From an uncultured Ruminococcus sp. (GTDB lineage: Bacteria > Bacillota > Clostridia > Oscillospirales > Acutalibacteraceae), in contig CAJUGO010000006.1 in NCBI GenBank assembly GCA_910585865.1, positions 69,070 to 97,792 of the forward strand: DNA of 28,723 bases, written 5' to 3'. Below are positions 23,827-28,723 of this stretch, in pieces. The first letter of the stretch is position 1, and every line of letters starts with the position of its first letter. The notes below the pieces were generated by a model, which made no database searches, was not told the origin of the DNA, and saw only the letters and a program-made list of their open reading frames with translations. The position numbers were made by a program, and so were the translations under genes.

Positions 23827-25005
23827 ATGGCTGTTTGTGTAATCTGTGAATTTAACCCGTTTCATAACGGACATAAATACTTGTTAAAAAAAGCAAAAGA
23901 GCTTGCACAAGAACCTGTTGCTGCAATCATGAGCGGCAGCTTTACCCAAAGAGGGGACGCTGCAATATGCGATAAATTTACCAGAGCTGACGCCGCACTG
24001 CAAAACGGAGCAGATCTGGTACTTGAGCTTCCCGCAGTATATTCCTGTGCGAATGCAGAAAGATTTGCAAAAGCAGGAGTTGAAATTGCAAAATCATTTG
24101 ACTGCATAAATTATCTCGCCTTCGGCTGTGAAACCGATGATATTGACTTACTGAATAATGCCGTTAACTCTTTACAAAACACCGATGTACAGGCTCATAT
24201 TAAAAACGATATGAAAAACGGCGGATATTATCCCAGAGCCGCAGAAAATGCAGTAAGAACCGTTACGGACGCCGATACTGCCAATGTGCTTTCTTCGCCA
24301 AACAATATCCTGGCTGTTGAATATCTTAAAAATCTAACCGGAAGCAATATCATTCCTCTTCCGATAAAGCGAATCGGCACCGCTCATGACAGCTCTGTGC
24401 CTAACGGCAATATTGCATCAGCCTCCTATATACGAAACTTACTGAGAAACGGTGAAAGCGCAAAGAATTATATGCCGCTGTCAGTTACTGACATTACCTT
24501 TCCCGAAAATCTTGAAAGAATAATTCTGTACAAGCTGAGAAGTATGAGTCCGGCAGACTTCGCTGAGCTTCCTGATGTTTCGGAAGGGCTTGAAAACAGG
24601 ATTTTTACAGCTGTAAACAAATATAATTCCGTAAAGGAAATAACAGATTATATAAAGACAAAAAGATATACTCATGCAAGAATACGAAGAATTATTACAT
24701 GTGCTTTACTTGGAATAACTGAGCAGCTGCAAAATACGCCTATTGAATATGTGCGGGTCCTGGGCTTTACCCCTGCAGGCGCAGAGCTTTTAAAGCACTG
24801 CGGCAAACATATAGTTACATCTTCTGTAAAAGGACTTTGTATAAAAGACAATACCGAGAAACTGCTTAAAAAGGATATATTTGCATCAGATGTAATTTCA
24901 CTGGCATATGAAATGCCAAAAAACAGGGGTGCAGATTTCACCACCCCTGTCGTTAAGCATCCGTTTGTTACATCGCAAAGAGAACTGTCTGAACAAACGA
25001 ATTAA
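23827..25005 (+). CDS. tmcAL: tRNA(Met) cytidine acetate ligase (YlbM family)
   Basis: Acetylates C34 of elongator tRNA-Met, using acetate and ATP through an acetyl-AMP intermediate rather than acetyl-CoA. The nucleotidyltransferase HxGH motif is HNGH (13-16) in CEFNPFHNGHKYL. The SGSFTQRGD segment (about 37-45) and the ASYIRNLLRNGE stretch are typical of the family. The length of 392 aa fits B. subtilis TmcAL. The ATG follows AAAGGGGCTGAATACA. It is transcribed away from ackA. The modification secures accurate AUG reading by preventing mispairing with AUA. Confidence 0.95.
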   Translation: MAVCVICEFNPFHNGHKYLLKKAKELAQEPVAAIMSGSFTQRGDAAICDKFTRADAALQNGADLVLELPAVYSCANAERFAKAGVEIAKSFDCINYLAFGCETDDIDLLNNAVNSLQNTDVQAHIKNDMKNGGYYPRAAENAVRTVTDADTANVLSSPNNILAVEYLKNLTGSNIIPLPIKRIGTAHDSSVPNGNIASASYIRNLLRNGESAKNYMPLSVTDITFPENLERIILYKLRSMSPADFAELPDVSEGLENRIFTAVNKYNSVKEITDYIKTKRYTHARIRRIITCALLGITEQLQNTPIEYVRVLGFTPAGAELLKHCGKHIVTSSVKGLCIKDNTEKLLKKDIFASDVISLAYEMPKNRGADFTTPVVKHPFVTSQRELSEQTN

Positions 25006-25046
25006 TTATAGATTGTTTAAACAACAATATTACTGATATCATGATT

Positions 25047-26018
25047 TTAAATAAAATCGCCGGAACACGGAAGATAAACATCCTGAATATGCTCTCTGTC
25101 TAGCATCCACAGCTTCATATACATTGCAATAGGCGACGCAGGCGGCAATACACGTATTTTTAATTCATCAAACAGCAGTTTGCTCTCGTAATAAAACCCT
25201 TCTGAAGCGCCTGTAAGAAATACCGGTACATTTAACTTGTTTGCTTCTCTGCAAAAATCAATTAAATCTGATCCGTTTGTATTGAGTGTGCCTGAGTGAT
25301 ATCCCTCTATAAGCACCGCCTTAATTTCTGATGTGATGAGCGGATAAGCCATTGAAACATAAGGGGTCAGTTTTATTACATCTGAACTTTCAGAAAGAAT
25401 TATCGGATGCTTAAAACAAAGCTTATTGTCAGCCTCACGGAAGGCACTGTTTTTTACAAACACATCACCGGAAATCTCACCGTAAAAGCTGTTGAAAATA
25501 CTGCAAACATCGTCACTGTATGACATATGCGCAAGCAGCCTCACTGCTCTGTGGATTTTAGGGTTTTCACCGATGTTTGCATAAGCAGCAAACACACCGT
25601 TGCCGCATCCTGAACTGATAAAATCCATTGCAGCAGCAAAATTAATAAGTCCGTTTGAACGGCTGTCATCAAGAGGATAATTCGCCGATACCACAATAAT
25701 CGGTTTTTTACAATCAGAGAAAGCATATCCCAGAAACGAAGAAGTATACTGCAAAGTATCTGTTCCGTGAGTTACAATAACTCCGTCGTACTCTTCAATA
25801 TTATAAGAGCGTATACATTCATAAAGCTTAACCAAGTTATCTCTGCAAAGATTCTCACTGAGAATTGTATATGGGCAAACCGCTGTAAACTCAGCGGTTT
25901 TGCGGATGTTGCCGTACATTTCAAGCAAGGTGTACGCACGGCTGTCATCGGGAGAAATAATCCCGCCTTTCCTGACGCTCCCGATTGTGCCGCCTGTAAA
26001 TACAACAAGAATTTTCAT
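25047..26018 (-). CDS. ansA: L-asparaginase, cytoplasmic type I-like
   Basis: Hydrolyses asparagine to aspartate and ammonia. The first catalytic threonine is T11 in FTGGTIGS. The second motif is VTHGTDTLQYTSSFL, with T86 and D87. There is no signal peptide, so it should be cytoplasmic like type I enzymes. The 323-aa length is normal. The ATG follows GGTGGTGAGTAT. It is the last of three minus-strand genes but is 143 nt from the next, so it may have its own promoter. It could also be a glutaminase-asparaginase; specificity is not settled by sequence. Confidence 0.93.
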   Translation of the reverse strand: MKILVVFTGGTIGSVRKGGIISPDDSRAYTLLEMYGNIRKTAEFTAVCPYTILSENLCRDNLVKLYECIRSYNIEEYDGVIVTHGTDTLQYTSSFLGYAFSDCKKPIIVVSANYPLDDSRSNGLINFAAAMDFISSGCGNGVFAAYANIGENPKIHRAVRLLAHMSYSDDVCSIFNSFYGEISGDVFVKNSAFREADNKLCFKHPIILSESSDVIKLTPYVSMAYPLITSEIKAVLIEGYHSGTLNTNGSDLIDFCREANKLNVPVFLTGASEGFYYESKLLFDELKIRVLPPASPIAMYMKLWMLDREHIQDVYLPCSGDFI

Positions 26019-26136
26019 ATACTCACCACCGCAATAATATTATGTCATAAATTCAAATAAACATTGCTTTAATCTGTATTTTGTTTTCTTAAAATCACTT
26101 TTGCAGGAGAAATATAGATTTTTTATACAATGTTTT

Positions 26137-26161
26137 TAAGATTTATATTTAATAAATCTTA
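26137..26161. terminator. AT-rich hairpin after the PPOX-fold gene
   Basis: TAAGATTTAT and ATAAATCTTA form a perfect 10-bp stem with a 5-nt loop directly after the stop. No T-run follows on the minus strand, so termination here would be weak. Confidence 0.35.
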
Positions 26162-26629
26162 TTATTTATGCCTTTTTCCGCTGATTTTTAAAATTGAAAT
26201 TTCAAAAACATCTGCTGCGCCGGCAGACTTCTCAATTATCTCCATACCTTTTTCTGTAAAACCGGGAGAATATTTTTTAACAAGAAGCTCAAGTCCATGC
26301 TTTTTATTCTTATCGGCTTTGCACGCCGTTCCGAATACAATTACACTTTCAAACTTTTCGGTAAACAGCTCGCTTTCAACTGCATTATTGCAAACTGTGC
26401 AAAATGAGACCCTGCTGCAATAGGCAAGATTATCCTGCTTGTGTCCTGAGTCTTTTGCACAGTGAAAATATATTTTTTCACCGTCATAGGCATAGTTTAC
26501 AGGTATTCCGTAAGGATATCCGTCTTCTCCTATAGTTGAAAGTACACCGTACTCACATTTTGCAAGGACCTCCAGCGCCTCTTTGTTAGGCATTTCTCTG
26601 TCTTTTCGGCGCATTTTATAATCTTTCAT
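26162..26629 (-). CDS. Pyridoxamine 5'-phosphate oxidase family flavoprotein (NimA-like)
   Basis: A 155-aa split-barrel FMN-binding protein. The start MRRKDREMPNKEALEVL and the stretch GVLSTIGEDGYPYGIPVNYA, followed by YFHCAKDSGHKQDNL, are characteristic of the NimA/NimC-like branch of the family. Relatives may reduce nitro compounds or bind flavin or heme; the substrate here is unknown. Its ATG overlaps the stop of the DUF1015 gene by one base (TAATG), so translation is likely coupled and the two probably share a pathway or expression need. Confidence 0.9.
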   Translation of the reverse strand: MKDYKMRRKDREMPNKEALEVLAKCEYGVLSTIGEDGYPYGIPVNYAYDGEKIYFHCAKDSGHKQDNLAYCSRVSFCTVCNNAVESELFTEKFESVIVFGTACKADKNKKHGLELLVKKYSPGFTEKGMEIIEKSAGAADVFEISILKISGKRHK

Positions 26630-27918
26630 TACTCTATACCCAAATCATTCATAATCATACCTGTAATCATCTTAGGGTAAAAATATGTAGACTTTTGCGG
26701 CATTTTCTCCCCTGCCGCCGCAACATCTCTTATTTCCTTAACACGTGTAGGATTCAAAACAAATGAGCATTGAAATTTGCCTTCATCAACACCTTTAATT
26801 GCTTCCGAAAAGTATTTTGTATATGTCAGGTTAATCTGTGCTTCCATGTTCTCTCTATCGATGCCAAATATTTTTTCAAGTATAAGCGAATGAAGGACAG
26901 TTACGTCAAGCTGTTGAGAGGGAACGCTCAAATCAGGCAGGATTTGCCCCATAACATCAAGACTTTTCAATACGAGCATATACCACTCGTTGTTTCCGCA
27001 GTAGAAACCAAATGCTTTTTTACCCTTATCATATAGCCCGGTAAGCTCTGCTTCCATGTTTTCAGTTCCATGTTTTAAAGTAATATCGAAATACTCCGCG
27101 CATTTATTAAGGACTTTTTCCTTATCAAAATCAGGTAAATCCCTGACCAGGCGGTGAGTTGGGAATACAACAAGCCCTGGATGCTCCATGTCCACAAGAT
27201 AAATCATCTGATAATCACACGCATCGCCCTGACTTGAAATATTATTTTCACGGCAGTAATTGCGGTAATTAAGAGCTGTTTCATAACGGTGATGCCCATC
27301 TGCAATATAGAGCTTTCTGTCAGCAAAATCTGAAACAAGCTTTGCAATTGTCTGCTCATCGGTTATTATCCACAGCCTGTGTGTTACATTGTCTCCGTCA
27401 GTAAATTCAAGTGCAGCGCTTTCACAGGAATGTTCCTCAATAGTATTGAGCGTTGTATGTTCGCTGTCCATATAAAGAGCATAAATCTGACTGAAATTAC
27501 AGTTTGTAGCCTTCATAAGATTTAATCTGTCTTCTTTTGCTTTTGAAAGAGTAAACTCATGCGGGAGAATAATGCCTTTGGAAAACTCCTCCAGCCTCAC
27601 ACGTGCAATTATGCCCTTGATACTTTTGCGTTCATTATAAGCGGTAAACTCTTCCTCATATATATATACAGCAGGCTTATCTTCATACACGAGCACCCCT
27701 TTGTCTCTCCACATATTCAGTATATCCGAAGCTGTTATATAAGGGTTTTTTCCCTCTGCCGGAAGCTCAAGACGAATTATGTTATACTGATTTTGATTAA
27801 TATAATCAAGTCTTTGCTGTTCGCTTATAATATCATACGGCGGACAGCAAAGCGCAGAAATATCCCCTGCTACTGAAACGTCATATCTCATACCTCTAAA
27901 AGGTTTTAATACAGCCAA
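26629..27918 (-). CDS. DUF1015 family protein (SerK-related)
   Basis: A 429-aa cytoplasmic protein covering the whole DUF1015 domain. Typical stretches are LKPFRGMRYD, CCPPYDIIS, LPHEFTLSKAKEDRLNLMKA, NFSQIYALYMD and YIADGHHRYETALNYR. An archaeal relative, SerK, is an ADP-dependent free serine kinase; many bacterial members have no proven role, so serine phosphorylation is only a possibility. I place the start at TTG 27918, because GGAGGAG lies 5 nt upstream and the family begins with LKPF. An upstream in-frame reading to 27981 crosses the promoter and is unlikely. It is coupled to the PPOX-fold gene. Confidence 0.9.
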   Translation of the reverse strand: MAVLKPFRGMRYDVSVAGDISALCCPPYDIISEQQRLDYINQNQYNIIRLELPAEGKNPYITASDILNMWRDKGVLVYEDKPAVYIYEEEFTAYNERKSIKGIIARVRLEEFSKGIILPHEFTLSKAKEDRLNLMKATNCNFSQIYALYMDSEHTTLNTIEEHSCESAALEFTDGDNVTHRLWIITDEQTIAKLVSDFADRKLYIADGHHRYETALNYRNYCRENNISSQGDACDYQMIYLVDMEHPGLVVFPTHRLVRDLPDFDKEKVLNKCAEYFDITLKHGTENMEAELTGLYDKGKKAFGFYCGNNEWYMLVLKSLDVMGQILPDLSVPSQQLDVTVLHSLILEKIFGIDRENMEAQINLTYTKYFSEAIKGVDEGKFQCSFVLNPTRVKEIRDVAAAGEKMPQKSTYFYPKMITGMIMNDLGIE

Positions 27919-27952
27919 TCTGACTCCTCCGTTTTTTATAATATTTTTAACA

Positions 27953-27981
27953 AGTATAACACAAAAATTAAATTGTAACAA
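27953..27981 (-). promoter_or_regulatory. Possible promoter of the DUF1015-PPOX operon
   Basis: On the minus strand TTGTTA (27981-27976), 17 nt and TATACT (27958-27953), about 35 nt before the TTG start and divergent from the tRNA-Met promoter. Confidence 0.5.
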
Positions 27982-28012
27982 TAAATAAAAGAAATATTTA
28001 GAAATAAAGTTA

Positions 28013-28041
28013 TTGACAAAGCCAATAAAGTTTGCTATAAT
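28013..28041 (+). promoter_or_regulatory. Consensus promoter of tRNA-Met
   Basis: A perfect TTGACA (28013-28018), a 17-nt spacer and a perfect TATAAT (28036-28041) lie 21 nt before the tRNA. It is the strongest promoter in the window. Confidence 0.9.
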
Positions 28042-28062
28042 AATTTTTGCGTAAAATACTAC

Positions 28063-28139
28063 GCGCCAATAGCTCAGTTGGTTAGAGCTACCGGCTCATA
28101 ACCGGTCGGTCCGGGGTTCGAGTCCCTGTTGGCGCACCA
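28063..28139 (+). tRNA. tRNA-Met (anticodon CAT), elongator-like
   Basis: A 77-nt cloverleaf. The acceptor is GCGCCAA/TTGGCGC with discriminator A and an encoded CCA. The anticodon stem ACCGG/CCGGT encloses CTCATAA. The T-loop is TTCGAGT. Position 1-72 is paired and the anticodon stem lacks the three G-C pairs of initiators, so it is not tRNA-fMet. A tRNA-Ile2 (lysidine-modified CAU) has the same loop and cannot be fully excluded. As elongator it would be the TmcAL substrate. Its 3' end recurs directly at 28321 and inversely at 28187-28205. Confidence 0.93.
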
Positions 28140-28320
28140 AAAAAGACCCCCCATTTGGGGTGTCTTTTTTATTTTATACTAATCAAGCGTCAACGGGGAC
28201 TCGAAGCACCACGTTAAAAAAACAGTCTTGTGGACTGTTTTTAGTGGTGAGCGAAGATAAACCTTTCCAATCACACACGCCCCAACAAGCGAGATGTGCA
28301 GCTTTTAATAACTCAATATA
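28126..28320 (+). repeat. tRNA-Met-linked repeat unit (195 bp)
   Basis: The unit has the same design as the tRNA-Arg units. It starts in the tRNA 3' end and contains the terminator, then an inverted copy of its own T-arm/acceptor (28187-28205; 17 of 19 bases, both changes leaving G-U pairs in RNA). Then come 7 nt, core block 1 (28213-28258), 16 nt, core block 2 (28275-28295) and the next tRNA 3' copy. Block 1 matches the Arg block at 30 of the first 34 positions and block 2 at 19 of 21. CACCAC/GTGGTG encloses the AAAACAGTC/GACTGTTTT hairpin. No gene is seen. Confidence 0.85.
28140..28176 (+). terminator. Intrinsic terminator of tRNA-Met
   Basis: AAAAGAC-CCCC pairs with GGGG-GTCTTTT with one mismatch, followed by TTATTTTAT. 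It begins at the CCA end of the tRNA. Confidence 0.8.
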
Positions 28321-28351
28321 CTGTTGGCGCACCAAAAAAGACCCCCCATTT
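28321..28351 (+). repeat. Second tRNA-Met unit, interrupted after 31 bp
   Basis: An exact 31-bp copy of 28126-28156, covering the last acceptor bases, CCA and the left half of the terminator stem. The sequence then changes abruptly, so the stem partner is lost. This marks either an insertion or the end of the integrated element that carries the recombinase. Confidence 0.85.
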
Positions 28352-28385
28352 CGTACCCTTCACATAAGGAAGTGAAGGGTACGAA
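28350..28385. repeat. 14-bp perfect inverted repeat at the element border
   Basis: TTCGTACCCTTCAC and GTGAAGGGTACGAA are separated by 8 nt, exactly where the tRNA-linked repeat breaks off. It could be a terminator stem for the recombinase gene or part of the element end. No immediate T-run follows on the minus strand. Confidence 0.7.
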
Positions 28386-28423
28386 GGCAACCCCTGTATC
28401 AAATTACGGTATAGTTTTAGTGA

Positions 28424-28723
28424 CTATGCCGTTTTTTCTTTATTTGAATGCTTCTGTTTTAAGCGTTCTTGAAACATTTCTTCATATTCTTCAGCAGATG
28501 GAGCATTGATAATACCGATACCACTATAATAAATATCAATCGGATATACGGTCTTTCCATCTATCATCTGTTTCTTAGATACCATAATGTAATTAATAAA
28601 TTCATTGACGATGGCAGGCGTAAGTTCCCTGATATCCGTATAACGCCTGACTTTCTCCACAAATTCTGACACATTTGCGGTTTTGTCATTCTGCATTTCA
28701 ATGTCTGCTTTTAACTGGACAAG
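28424..28723 (-). CDS. Large serine recombinase, C-terminal fragment (DUF4368-like), partial
   Basis: The reading frame is open to the right window edge, so only the last 99 residues are seen. The segment with FVEKVRRYTDIRELTPAIVN, then IDIYYSGIGI and a charged end, resembles the C-terminal DUF4368 region of TndX/Tn5397-type serine recombinases that move conjugative elements. The catalytic serine domain would lie outside the window. The gene ends about 70 nt from the disrupted tRNA-linked repeat, so this is probably one end of an integrative element. An in-frame ATG at 28696 is internal, not a start. Confidence 0.8.
   Translation of the reverse strand, partial: LVQLKADIEMQNDKTANVSEFVEKVRRYTDIRELTPAIVNEFINYIMVSKKQMIDGKTVYPIDIYYSGIGIINAPSAEEYEEMFQERLKQKHSNKEKTA

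Noticed and set aside
27919..27981. N-terminal extension of the DUF1015 protein from 27981
   Set aside because: It covers the putative promoter and the GGAGGAG ribosome site, and the family N-terminus begins at LKPF.
28160..28375. Plus-strand ORF of 71 codons downstream of tRNA-Met
   Set aside because: It runs through the tRNA-linked repeat, has no ribosome site, and its sequence is explained by the repeat unit.

Overview
The window comes from a low-GC Gram-positive anaerobe of the class Clostridia, probably a gut Oscillospiraceae/Ruminococcaceae relative. The evidence is AT-rich intergenic DNA with consensus sigma-A promoters, GGAGG-type ribosome sites, several TTG/GTG starts, a mixed-acid fermentation set (adhE, ackA) and Firmicutes-specific small families (DUF951, DUF896, TmcAL). 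No species can be named from sequence alone. Most genes lie on the minus strand.

Layout. (1) 1-420: tRNA-Arg(ACG) on the minus strand, followed downstream by a tandem array of 184-bp units. Each unit carries a copy of the tRNA 3' end, a terminator, an inverted copy of the tRNA T-arm/acceptor and a conserved core. (2) 420-5500: a six-gene operon reading leftwards: DUF951 - prfA - tsaC/sua5 - coaE - lytic transglycosylase - M18 aminopeptidase. (3) 5575-9004: a membrane protein, a patatin-like lipase and a GT39-type membrane glycosyltransferase. (4) 9005-9411: a MITE-like palindromic element. (5) 9412-13302: glgB, a candidate small RNA, tspO and an APH-type kinase. (6) 13677-17110: adhE and a BspA-type LRR lipoprotein. 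(7) 17697-22190: plus-strand genes (CPA2 antiporter, NlpC/P60 hydrolase, zinc-ribbon membrane protein, DUF378) with a minus-strand DUF896 gene among them. (8) 22356-27918: ackA, tmcAL, ansA, and a PPOX-fold/DUF1015 pair. (9) 28013-28723: tRNA-Met(CAT) with a consensus promoter, the same type of tRNA-linked repeat unit, then the end of an integrated element carrying the C-terminus of a large serine recombinase.

How genes work together. The left operon joins translation termination (RF1), tRNA t6A synthesis, CoA synthesis and wall/peptide turnover. AdhE uses acetyl-CoA to make ethanol, and AckA makes ATP from acetyl phosphate. TmcAL spends acetate and ATP to acetylate C34 of elongator tRNA-Met, and a CAT tRNA gene lies about 3 kb away. 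GlgB indicates glycogen storage.

The most unusual signal is the paired repeat system at the two window ends. Two different tRNA genes are each followed by a unit with the same core blocks and the same internal spacing, but with tRNA-matching arms that fit their own neighbouring tRNA. I do not recognise this as a described element.
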